DNA from: an uncultured Bulleidia sp.
GTDB taxonomy: Bacteria > Bacillota_I > Bacilli_A > Erysipelotrichales > Erysipelotrichaceae
Reading direction: 5' to 3'
Length of the DNA: 9,857 bases
Assembly: GCA_934725105.1 (NCBI GenBank)
Contig: CAKVBD010000051.1
Span: forward strand, 1 to 9,857
Shown here: positions 1 through 7,600 of the stretch, piece by piece
Position numbering within the stretch: position 1 is the stretch's first letter
Layout: each line of letters starts with the position of its first letter
Made by a program: the position numbers and the translations under genes
Notes under the pieces: generated by a model
Told to the model about the DNA's origin: nothing
The model's input: the letters and a program-made list of their open reading frames with translations, nothing else
The model's database searches: none

Positions 1-99
1 GCATACCCTAAGTTGATTATTGCAAGAACACGTCATGAAACATATGATTATCAAGGTATTCAAGTTATTGATCTTTGCAGATGGCTTAGAGAAGAATAA
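1..99 (+). CDS. 3' end of an unrecognised gene (partial)
   Basis: An open frame enters from the left edge and stops with TAA at 97-99, leaving 32 residues that end in QVIDLCRWLREE. The start lies outside the window. I do not recognise the family with confidence. The pattern (a basic stretch IIARTRHE, then a beta strand ending in VIDLCRWL) would suit the extreme C-terminus of an ATP-binding protein with a nuclease-like tail, but this is only a resemblance. The next frame, the antitoxin-like one at 90-224, overlaps its last codons in another register. Confidence 0.45.
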   Translation, partial: AYPKLIIARTRHETYDYQGIQVIDLCRWLREE

Positions 100-224
100 C
101 GATTCGTTTTCAAAAATTCCTTGACAGACTTGCACATTCTAGGAAGCAATCTATAGAAGGAAAAGTTGTAGATGCAGAGGAAGCAGTCAATCACATCAAA
201 GATAATGATGTTATATCAAAATAA
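90..224 (+). pseudogene. Antitoxin-like C-terminal fragment, no normal start
   Basis: After an in-frame TAG at 87-89 this frame stays open to TAA at 222-224. It reads FQKFLDRLAHSRKQSIEG followed by KVVDAEEAVNHIK and a short tail. A small acidic-basic helical protein with a 'G-x-VVDAEEAV' segment resembles the C-terminal half of type II antitoxins, but I cannot name a family. No ATG, GTG or TTG occurs near the 5' end; only weak ATA or ATT codons are available. It overlaps the end of the upstream gene fragment by 10 bases. I therefore read it as a 5'-truncated remnant, or a gene frameshifted near position 90. Its last 9 bases overlap the end of the convergent MATE gene. No toxin partner is visible in the window. 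Confidence 0.35.
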
Positions 225-1544
225 TAATTCTTTCTTTTTTACTTTGTAATAGAATAAACCGGTGATATCAGCTAAGATCCATCCAATAGGAACAGACCAC
301 CAGATACCACATACACCAACGATCGAAGAAAGAAGATATGCAAGTACAACACGTGTACCTAAAGAAATAACGGTAAGTACAACACTCATACCAGGTTTGC
401 CTAGTGCGCGATACAATCCATAAAGCAGAAATAAATAACCGATACCACAATAAAATGCGCCTTCAATACGGAGATAGCGTACACCTTCTTGAATGATTTC
501 AATTTCATTTGCATCTATGAAAATTGACATGAGTGGTTTTGCAAAGATAAAGACGAGTGCAGATATGACAATACAGAAAGTCATAGAGATGCATACTGCG
601 CTTTTTAAACCAGATCGGATTCGATCATTTTTTCTTGCACCATAATTTTGTGCAATAAATGTTGAAAAGGCATTTCCAAAATCCTGAACTGGCATATATG
701 CAAATGCATCAATCTTTACACCAGCCGCAAATGCAGCCATCACAATTGGCCCAAAACTGTTAACAAGCCCTTGCACCATAAGAATACCAAGGTTCATTAC
801 GGACTGTTGAACACATGTGAGTGTAGAGAAGGAGATGATTTCATGAATTCTTTCCCTTTTTAAACAATGGATATTCCATATCGAACGTACTTGAGAAAAA
901 TGGGATAGTGTGTAAATTGCAATACCAATCCCTGAAACGTATTGTGCAATGACTGTTGCTTCTGCTGCGCCACCAACACCTAAATGTAATCCAATGACAA
1001 ACCAGAGATCAAGAATGATATTCAATACTGCAGAAATAGCCAAAAACCATAATGGAACGATAGAATTTCCTATTGCACGCAGGTAAGAAGCAAAATAGTT
1101 ATATAGAAAAACGGCAGGAATGCCAAGAAAAATAATGCATAGATATGTACGCATATCACTCCACACTTCTAGTGGAACCTGAAGAAATATACGAAGACTA
1201 TCTAAGCATAGAAATGACAAGATATTTAAAAGTATAGTTACAAAGGCAATGAAGAAAAATGATGCACATAGATTTTCACAAAGAGCCTTTTCATTGCGTT
1301 CTCCAAAGCGCATGGAAAATAGAGCACCACTGCCCATACATAATCCAAGAATGATGGAAGTTAGAAAAGTCATCAATGTAAAAGAGGAACCAACAGCCGC
1401 AAGAGCATTTCTTCCAAGGAATTGCCCAACAATCAATGTATCCGCAATGTTATAACATTGTTGCAGTAAATCTCCTAAAATCATTGGGATGGCAAATAAA
1501 AGCATAGATTTGCTGACAGATCCTTTTGTTAAATCTCGATTCAT
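216..1544 (-). CDS. MATE-family multidrug/cation efflux transporter
   Basis: Predicted integral membrane antiporter of 442 residues, the usual MATE size, that exports small organic cations or drugs using a Na+ or H+ gradient (known of the family; the substrate is not predictable here). The N-terminal half carries NIADTLIVGQFLGRNALAAVGSS, split here as NIADTLIVGQFLG plus ALAAVGSS, the typical first MatE repeat. The second repeat includes FGPIVMAAFAAG and DFGNAFSTFIAQNYGA. About twelve hydrophobic segments alternate with short basic loops. I start at the ATG at 1542-1544 (MNRDLTKGS) rather than an in-frame codon 111 bases upstream: a strong GGAGG lies at 1551-1555 with a 6-base spacer, and MATE proteins usually begin with such a short basic head. 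It is transcribed divergently from the Lrp/AsnC regulator, which is its likely regulator (inference from context). Confidence 0.92.
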   Translation of the reverse strand: MNRDLTKGSVSKSMLLFAIPMILGDLLQQCYNIADTLIVGQFLGRNALAAVGSSFTLMTFLTSIILGLCMGSGALFSMRFGERNEKALCENLCASFFFIAFVTILLNILSFLCLDSLRIFLQVPLEVWSDMRTYLCIIFLGIPAVFLYNYFASYLRAIGNSIVPLWFLAISAVLNIILDLWFVIGLHLGVGGAAEATVIAQYVSGIGIAIYTLSHFSQVRSIWNIHCLKRERIHEIISFSTLTCVQQSVMNLGILMVQGLVNSFGPIVMAAFAAGVKIDAFAYMPVQDFGNAFSTFIAQNYGARKNDRIRSGLKSAVCISMTFCIVISALVFIFAKPLMSIFIDANEIEIIQEGVRYLRIEGAFYCGIGYLFLLYGLYRALGKPGMSVVLTVISLGTRVVLAYLLSSIVGVCGIWWSVPIGWILADITGLFYYKVKKKELLF

Positions 1545-1587
1545 GATAAGCCTCCGTTTTGTAAGCTTAAAGTTACATATCGAAACC

Positions 1588-1616
1588 ATTATAGATATAA
1601 CAATAACACGCGTCAA
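1588..1616 (-). promoter_or_regulatory. Sigma-A-type promoter of the MATE gene
   Basis: On the minus strand there is a -35 TTGACG (1611-1616), a 17-base spacer and a perfect -10 TATAAT (1588-1593). It lies 43 bases upstream of the chosen ATG. This also supports the shorter start, because the longer open frame would begin upstream of the promoter. Confidence 0.75.
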
Positions 1617-1623
1617 TGTGTCG

Positions 1624-1652
1624 TTTACTTTTCGAAATCTCGGTGTTATTAT
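1624..1652 (+). promoter_or_regulatory. Probable promoter of the Lrp/AsnC gene
   Basis: On the plus strand TTTACT (1624-1629), a 17-base spacer and TATTAT (1647-1652) form a moderate sigma-A-type promoter 33 bases upstream of the regulator's ATG. A 7-bp inverted repeat, CTTTTCG (1628-1634) and CGAAAAG (1656-1662), brackets the -10 region, and the palindrome TTTCGAAA sits at 1630-1637. These are possible autoregulatory operator elements. The promoter score is by eye. Confidence 0.5.
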
Positions 1653-1685
1653 CAACGAAAAGATGAAGTTTTATGGAGAATCACT

Positions 1686-2144
1686 ATGTTTTTGGATGGA
1701 TTAGATAAATTGGATCAAGAGATTGTAAGCTTGTTGATTGAAAATGCACGTATTTCCTATTCTGATATTGGTGAGAAAATTGGTATCTCAAGAGTTGCGG
1801 TAAAAGCTAGAATACAGGCTTTGGAACAAAGAGGCATCATCGAAGAATACACAACCATTATCAATCCACAGAAGATTAGCGGAGCAGTTTCTTGTTATTT
1901 TGAAATTGAAACGACACCAAATTGTTTGGCAAAGGTTACAGAATTATTGAATGCGAATGATACAGTGACACAGATTTATCGTGTCACGGGAAAAGATAAA
2001 CTGCATGTACATGCTGTTGCTTCTTCTGCAGAGGAAATGGAAGTATTTTTGCATACAGTCATTGATCCATTACCTGGTGTGATCAGCTGCAGCTGTAATA
2101 TGATATTGTCACGTATCAAAGATGTGAAAGGATTACGATTATAA
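1686..2144 (+). CDS. Lrp/AsnC-family transcriptional regulator
   Basis: A 152-residue DNA-binding regulator of the feast/famine type, the normal family length. Residues about 5-64 form the N-terminal helix-turn-helix (LDKLDQEIVSLLIENARISY, then DIGEKIGISRVAVKARIQAL with the recognition helix). Residues about 70-148 form the RAM/AsnC effector domain, with the beta-alpha-beta pattern around VTQIYRVTGKDKLHVHAVA and a final strand. Family members form dimers or octamers that bind small ligands, often amino acids. The ATG at 1686 has GGAGA at 1675-1679 with a 6-base spacer. It is divergent from the MATE transporter with a shared 141-base promoter region, so it probably controls the pump and itself; the ligand is unknown. 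A hairpin terminator follows the stop. Confidence 0.93.
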   Translation: MFLDGLDKLDQEIVSLLIENARISYSDIGEKIGISRVAVKARIQALEQRGIIEEYTTIINPQKISGAVSCYFEIETTPNCLAKVTELLNANDTVTQIYRVTGKDKLHVHAVASSAEEMEVFLHTVIDPLPGVISCSCNMILSRIKDVKGLRL

Positions 2145-2170
2145 AATCCTATTCTTTGTTTCAGATATGC

Positions 2171-2197
2171 AAAAAACTCCAGTTTCTGGAGTTTTTT
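2171..2197. terminator. Bidirectional rho-independent terminator
   Basis: A perfect inverted repeat, AAAAAACTCCAG (2171-2182), loop TTT, CTGGAGTTTTTT (2186-2197), gives a stem with a T run in both reading directions. It lies between the end of the Lrp/AsnC gene (+) and the end of the GH36 fragment (-) and can serve both. The GH36 fragment's stop codon (2196-2198) overlaps its right arm. Confidence 0.85.
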
Positions 2198-2939
2198 AGA
2201 ACATTTTTGTATCACATGTAAATGTATGATTTTTATCATCTAATGTATATGTAATTGTTAGAGTGGATCCATGCATAGAAGTAAGTATGTTTTCTGCCTG
2301 GGATAAGTGACGATAATACTTGTATTGTTCAATTTGCTGTTCTGTATAGTTTGATGGGTTATCACTTGTCAGAAATACTCCGCCAAGCAGTGCGTTGAGT
2401 GTCGCTAACAGATCTTTCTGTTTTGCATTGAGTTTGATATTTTCATCTCTTAAGAAAAATACATCTGGATCATTTAAAAATGCACGGTTGTTGAATTGTC
2501 TTCGAAAGATCGTATTCGCTAGCGATTGCTTTGTAGAAGTACGTTCTCTATGGAACAAACGCATATACCATACATCATTCCAGTCTAAAGAAACATCACA
2601 TCCAATACGATTATATTCAAACAATCCAAATGTTGTACATGTTGGTACACCACATCCAAGAATTGGATGATTTCCACAAAGTTCACGTAAGAAACGAATA
2701 CCTTGGTACATTTTCTGGCTGCGTGTCTTTGTTTCTGTTGGGAATGGCGCACCCGCATATAGGAAATCCAGTTTTACAAAATCAAACTTCCATTCTTCAA
2801 ATACAAGATGAAATACATCTTTTAAATACTGGATGACTTGTGGATGATCAATATCCAAGGCATATGCACCATCCCAGTTGCAACCTGTAAACCAAGGAGA
2901 ACCGTTGTGTTTGAGCAGCCAGTCTGGATGAAGTCTCAC
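2196..2939 (-). pseudogene. GH36-type alpha-galactosidase, C-terminal fragment
   Basis: This encodes the C-terminal part (about 247 residues) of a glycoside hydrolase of the GH36 alpha-galactosidase type, which releases terminal alpha-galactose from oligosaccharides. Seen: HPDWLLKHNGSPWF at the start, the barrel strand FDFVKLDFLYAGA whose Asp (about residue 58 of the fragment) fits the catalytic nucleophile, and RIGCDVSLDW about 57 residues later, whose first Asp fits the acid/base. LGGVFLTSDNPSNYTEQQ is typical of the barrel end, followed by a short beta-rich tail. The N-terminal beta domain and the first part of the barrel are missing. The only possible start is a GTG at 2937-2939 inside the barrel without a ribosome-binding site, and an in-frame stop lies just upstream (2958-2960). 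The break coincides with TnpB sequence on the other strand, so the gene was cut by a rearrangement. It is very probably non-functional. Confidence 0.8.
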
Positions 2940-3350
2940 AGACTGAATGGTGATCTGTCAACATTTGCCCGTGGCAGACTGCAGCAGAAACTCATGTCAG
3001 AACTCAACTGGCATGGATATGACTATGTAGAAGTACCACCAGATTTTACAAGTCAGACATGCCCTGTGTGCGGATACCGTCATAGTGATAACCGCAGCAA
3101 GGCAAACAGCAAACTTTTCAAATGCGGGTGCTGCGGCTATGAAGATGATGCTGACCACGTTGGTGCAGTAAACATCAGAAACCGTGCGGAAGACAGGGAA
3201 CTTCTTAAACTCTGCAAGGATGCAAAGAACCACAAAGATATGCAGTCAAAGCTGATCAGACTTCTGGATAACAGACATCTTGAATGGCAGATGAAACAAC
3301 TAACAACACCGATTCTGCAGGAAACAGGAAACGTTGTTTCCATTCTGTAG
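2931..3350 (+). pseudogene. tnpB: TnpB (RNA-guided nuclease of IS605 family), C-terminal fragment
   Basis: C-terminal about 139 residues of a TnpB/OrfB protein, the transposon-encoded RNA-guided RuvC nuclease ancestral to Cas12. Seen: HRLNGDLSTFARGRLQQKL, then VPPDFTSQTCPVCGY, the first zinc-ribbon knuckle (CPVC at 3060-3071). The second knuckle is KCGCCGY (Cys codons at 3123 and 3132), followed by DADHVGAVNI, where the third RuvC acidic residue lies. A basic/hydrophobic tail ends at TAG 3348-3350. The RuvC I and II acidic residues and the whole N-terminal wedge/REC part are missing, so it cannot be an active nuclease as it stands. The frame remains open back to 2838, but that part is antisense to the GH36 fragment; real TnpB sequence begins near KSHRLNGD at about 2931. 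Confidence 0.85.
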
Positions 3351-3534
3351 AACATATGAACTGCCGCCTTCTGTGCATGGCATGTCCATGTATGGGATGT
3401 AACAAGAAGATATACGCTGGTTGACAGCCTTCGGACTGTAAGACTGGATATATTTTCAAATTATCGGCTTGTGGTCAAGCATTTGGATGCTTGGACATTC
3501 AATGACCGAGCAGTTCACCACTATATTCAGATGC
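3351..3534 (+). ncRNA. Candidate omega-RNA (reRNA) of the first TnpB element with guide
   Basis: The right end of TnpB elements is transcribed as the guide RNA of the nuclease (known of ISDra2 and related elements). Here the non-coding right end holds hairpins CATGG/CCATG (3376-3390), CAGCC/GG-A-CTG (3425-3438, bulged A) and CAAGCAT-TTGG-ATGCTTG (3476-3493), then a single-stranded tail to AGTTCAC at 3512-3518. The guide would be the following 16 or so bases, 3519-3534 (CACTATATTCAGATGC), which belong to the DUF4143-type gene. The true 5' end would lie inside tnpB. Because tnpB is truncated, the RNA may now be orphaned. Confidence 0.4.
3476..3493 (+). repeat. Subterminal right-end hairpin of element 1
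   Basis: A perfect 7-bp stem CAAGCAT/ATGCTTG with a TTGG loop lies 25 bases before the inferred right boundary. This is the position where IS200/IS605 elements carry the hairpin recognised by the TnpA transposase and where TnpB guide-RNA scaffolds carry a stem. Confidence 0.65.
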
Positions 3535-4642
3535 ACCATTAGTAGAAGGTGAATCAATTATCTTTTTTGATGAAGTGCAACTCTATCCTGAAATCATCAC
3601 AAAAATTAAATTTTTAGTTGATGAAGGAAAGTATAGATATATTTTAAGTGGATCTAATTTAGGCGTTGAATTAAAAGGGATTAAAAGTATTCCTGTAGGT
3701 TACGTGGATATGTTTCAGATGTTTCCTATGAATTTATTTGAATTTGCTGATGCGATTGGAATTCAGGAAACTACTATTAAATATCTAAAAGAATGTTTTG
3801 ATAAACTGCAGCCAGTTGATGAAATTATTCATAAGCGTATGTTGAATGCTTTCTATTATTATTTGATTTGTGGTGGAATGCCATCTGTTGTTGATACATT
3901 TGTCAAAACGCGAAATTTACGTGAAGTCCGCAATGAGCAACAAAATATTATTAGACAATATAAAGCAGATTTCATCAAATATGAAAACGATGATAAAAAA
4001 CTCAAAATCATTTCGATTTTTGATTCTATTCCAGCACAACTGAATCAGCAAAATAGAAGATTTATATTTACACAATTGGATAAAGAATTAAAGTTTGATC
4101 GATATGAAAATAGTTTTTTGTGGCTTAAAGATGCTGCAGTAGCGATTCCTATATACATTGCGAATGAACCGAAAGCGCTGTTGATTCTTTCAAAATCAAC
4201 AAATCAATTCAAGTTGTTTATGTCTGATGTTGGGCTTTTAACCTCTTGTTATCCAGACTATGTAAGTAAAGAACTTTTGAATATGAATCTTGAAAATGAA
4301 ATTAATAATGGTGCACTATTTGAGAACTATATCGCTCAAGAATTCATAAGCAACAATATCACGCCATATTATTATAAAAATAAGAAGATTGGCGAAATCG
4401 ATTTTATGGTGGAATACGATAATCAAATCATCCCAGTAGAAATTAAATCAGGGAAAGATTTTAAAATCCATAAAGCATTAGATAAATTATTGGATGCTAG
4501 AGAATACGCAATCAAGAAAGCGTACATCCTAGCACCAACGAATATAGAAGTTGATGATAGAAATATTTACTTACCTATTTATATGGCTGGATTCTTTGGG
4601 GATTACAAGCCTGAAGATATCATCATTGATCTGCATATATAA
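3519..4642 (+). pseudogene. AAA/DUF4143-type ATP-binding protein with PD-(D/E)xK tail, N-terminus lost
   Basis: The frame runs from an in-frame TGA at 3503 to TAA at 4640-4642; coherent protein begins about LYSDAPLVEGES right after the IS right end. Seen: Walker B IIFFDEV (3557-3577), then ILSGSNLGVELKGIKSIPVG and MFPMNLFEFA, typical of the AAA_14-type ATPases joined to DUF4143. The C-terminal nuclease-like core is intact: GEIDFMV with Asp at 4400-4402, and PVEIKSGK with Glu at 4439-4441 and Lys at 4445-4447. About 70-100 N-terminal residues, including the P-loop Walker A, are missing. A GTG at 3575 is the first conventional start codon but lies inside Walker B and has no ribosome-binding site. 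Family roles are poorly defined (often called ATPases of the AAA+ superfamily). I read it as interrupted by element 1 and then separated from its 5' half. Confidence 0.8.
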
Positions 4643-4670
4643 AAAACCAACAAGCTTTTTTACTTGTTGG
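4641..4670 (-). terminator. Rho-independent terminator of the hybrid kinase gene
   Basis: On the minus strand an 8-bp stem CCAACAAG/CTTGTTGG (4663-4670 and 4647-4654) with an 8-base loop is followed by TTTTTT (4641-4646). The kinase stop codon (4660-4662) lies in the loop and the last codons form the 5' arm. In the plus direction the hairpin is not followed by T residues, so it should act mainly for the kinase. Confidence 0.8.
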
Positions 4671-7600
4671 CAAATACCTGATTAAGTACTTCAAGTAGTT
4701 TCTTAGAATCTATTGGTTTGGATAGATGTCCATTCATACCAGCTTCAATGGATTGCTTTTCATCTTCTACAAATGCATTGGCACTCATTGCATAAATTGG
4801 CAGTTTCTTGTCTTCTCTAGAAGAGTGACGAATATTTTTTGTGGCTTCTAATCCATTCATGATAGGCATCATAATGTCCATGAAGATGATGTCATATGTA
4901 AATGGTTTTGATGCGTGGAATAGATCAAGCGCTTTTTGACCATTTTCAGCAACGTCTACCTGTAAATCAAAACCTTCCAGGATCATAGATAAGATTTCAG
5001 CATTTAATGCATTATCTTCAACAATCAAGACATGCTTACCTGGGAAGGATTCTATGAGTTGTGTGCTCTTGGATGTATGTTCCATTTCTTTTTCATTTTT
5101 CAAAAGAATAGAGAAAGAGAATATAGAACCTTCATTGACCTTTGATTCCAGTTGAATATCTCCACCCATTAAATGAACAAGACGATTTGAAATCGCTAAA
5201 CCAAGACCAGTACCTGTAGAGCGGGCATTCTGTGCTCTTTCAAAGGATTCAAAGATACGCGTCTGATCTTGTTCAGAAATACCATAGCCATCGTCTTTGA
5301 CAGTAAATATTAGATTTGATGTACCGTCTTCTTTTGGAATTTCTTGAATGTTCAATGTGATATGTCCACCATCTTGTGTGTATTTATTGGCATTGCTTAA
5401 CAGATTCATTAAGATTTGCTGAAGATGCAAAGAATCGCCATAGAAATATGTATGTGACAAGTCTTTCTGAATCGTAAATGTCTGTTTCTTTTCTTCAAAT
5501 CTTGCATCCAGGATTGGATGGATATTAGCAAGCATTTTTTCCATATCAAATGTATCCAGTGTTAATTCCATCTTTCCAGAATCAATTCTAGACATATCGA
5601 GGATATCGTTCAGAATTGAAAGCATGTAGCTGGAAGATACTTTAACTTTTTCAAGACACTGGATGCGTTCTTCTTCACTGATGTCTTTGCGTAATGCAAT
5701 ATCCGTCATACCAATGATTCCATTCATTGGTGTACGGATTTCATGGGACATTCTCGCTAAGAATTCACTCTTTGCCTTTGCAGAAATATCATGACGATTT
5801 TGAATCAGCTGACTTTGCAGGATAGATGCAAAGTCTTTGAGTTCGTTCATTGTTGCTTCATCATTTAGAATCTTTGGATCAATACCATCAAAAATGACAT
5901 AGCCAATGAAGTTGTTGTTTTCTTCAAGATTGACCACAATTCCATTTGTTGAAGATGGAATCAAAGAATACAGCTTATTAGAAAGCAATGTCTGATTGAG
6001 TGGAAGAATAAAATTGTTGTGAATATATTCTTCTATTTGAGATAGATCTTTTTCAGATACATTTCTTACATGTGATGGATAGTTTTCATCATCTTTTTTC
6101 CACATGTATTCAATGGAAATGGAAAGATATTCTCTCTTAAATGAAGTAATAATGAAATTCTTGATGTTGAATTTCTCTTTGATCTTTAAGCAAAGTGCAT
6201 CTGTTGATACTTTGAAGTTATCTGTATGTGCATATAGATTCAATGCGATGGAAGATAAAGAGAAGTGAGAGATACCTAGAATAGAAGCAATTTCATCTGA
6301 TTTAAATGTGATATTTGATTTAGATATTGTTTCGTTATATTCCACAAAATCTTTTGCATGCTTTCTAGCTTCATCTCTAGCAGCACAGATTTCACAGATT
6401 AACTCATCTGTTTCTTTTTGCGCTGTAGCTGTTGTTAAAGAAGCAGTAAATGATAAAGAAAGTGGGAAAAGTGTTTTGCATGTTTCTCGTATTGTATTGA
6501 GATAGGAAAGTACTTTCTCTTTTTCACAATGCATAAACCAGATCAAGAAACGGTCTGGACCAGAACGGATGTATAGTGTATCTTCTTGACTGGTAATCTG
6601 AACGATTTGTTTTGTGAGCTGTTCAATGACAATATCTCCAAAGAATAATCCAAACCGTTCATTGATTGTATGAAATGCATCTAGATCAATGAGCAGTAAA
6701 TATCCTTCAGGGATATCTTTTCTTAATTTATTAAGCTGTTCAATACCAGGAATGTATTTATAGAACATTGTAGTAGCATCTAAGATTTGATCTCTTTCCT
6801 TTGTGAATTCAAGAATCTTCTGATCATTGATGTCACGAATGGAACCAACAACTTTATCTCCAACTTTTTTCCCGGTGATTCTTACAAAGATATATTCATC
6901 TTGCACTGTTGGACGATAGCGCACTTCCTGTGAGAAGGAGTGATAGTTATTCTTTAAGTATGTCATGATTGTTTCTCTTTCCCCTGGATGAATGAGTGAA
7001 AGATAGCTGTGATCATTTTTTGGAAAGAATTGTATTTTCTGGTTGTAATCCATCAGTGTGAGTGTATCTGAAGTTACATCATATGTAAAGAATGTATCTT
7101 TTGTAGATTCTATTGCAATCTGCAATCGTTCTTTTTCTTCTACAAGCTGCTGTGTCTGTTGTCTTTCTTTGTCAGTGAGTTTTTGAATGACATCATGCAA
7201 TTGATCAATTTCTTTGATATTTGATGGAACATAATGATTGAGTGTACCATCTAGAGATTCCATTAATTGTTGGAAAGGTCGTGAAAATGATCTGAATAAA
7301 AGAATAGATAGTGAAATAGACAGTAAGAATGTAACAATTAACATCAGATAGATCATGCGATACAGATTTCTCCCAAGAGAAAAGATTGTATCTTCATCAA
7401 CAAGTCCTGCTAAGATCCATGTGGAATGTTCATACGGAATATTGTTTGGATAGATCTTTAGTGTATTGAATACAGAATAGATATTTTGATTGCCTAGTTT
7501 GATATCTTTGACACAGTAAAAATCATTTTGTTTTTGTGGCGTTAATTCAAAACTGCCCGTTTCATTGACTCTTTGATAAAGCGTGCCACTGCCATAAAGC

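Larger units (their letters stand above)
2931..3518 (+). mobile_element. IS200/IS605-type element remnant with tnpB 3' part and right end
   Basis: The remnant consists of the 3' part of a tnpB gene plus a 168-base non-coding right end with three hairpins, ending in CAGTTCAC (3511-3518). The left end, tnpA and the first part of tnpB are absent: the left boundary is a junction with the GH36 fragment around 2931-2942. The right boundary is inferred from two facts. The DUF4143-type reading frame is coherent immediately after it. The second element in this window ends in the very similar TAGTTCAT directly against another host gene. Elements of this family insert next to short TTCAC/TTCAT-like motifs without target duplication (family knowledge). 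Confidence 0.7.

Noticed and set aside
1545..1655. 37-residue N-terminal extension of the MATE frame
   Set aside because: It begins upstream of the TATAAT promoter and lacks a ribosome-binding site; the internal ATG has GGAGG at ideal spacing.
1249..1704. Plus-strand open frames opposite the start of the MATE gene
   Set aside because: Shadows of the MATE coding strand and its promoter region; they have no family features and conflict with the divergent promoters.
2838..2930. Apparent 5' part of the tnpB frame
   Set aside because: It is antisense to well-conserved GH36 coding sequence and does not resemble TnpB; it is chance openness across the junction.
2997..3459. Minus-strand open frames opposite the TnpB fragment and right end
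   Set aside because: Antisense shadows with no recognisable protein pattern; they cross the IS hairpins.
3351..3518. Repeats in the right end considered as a CRISPR or riboswitch
   Set aside because: The stems are unlike one another with no regular spacing, and the position directly after tnpB is explained by an IS605-type right end.
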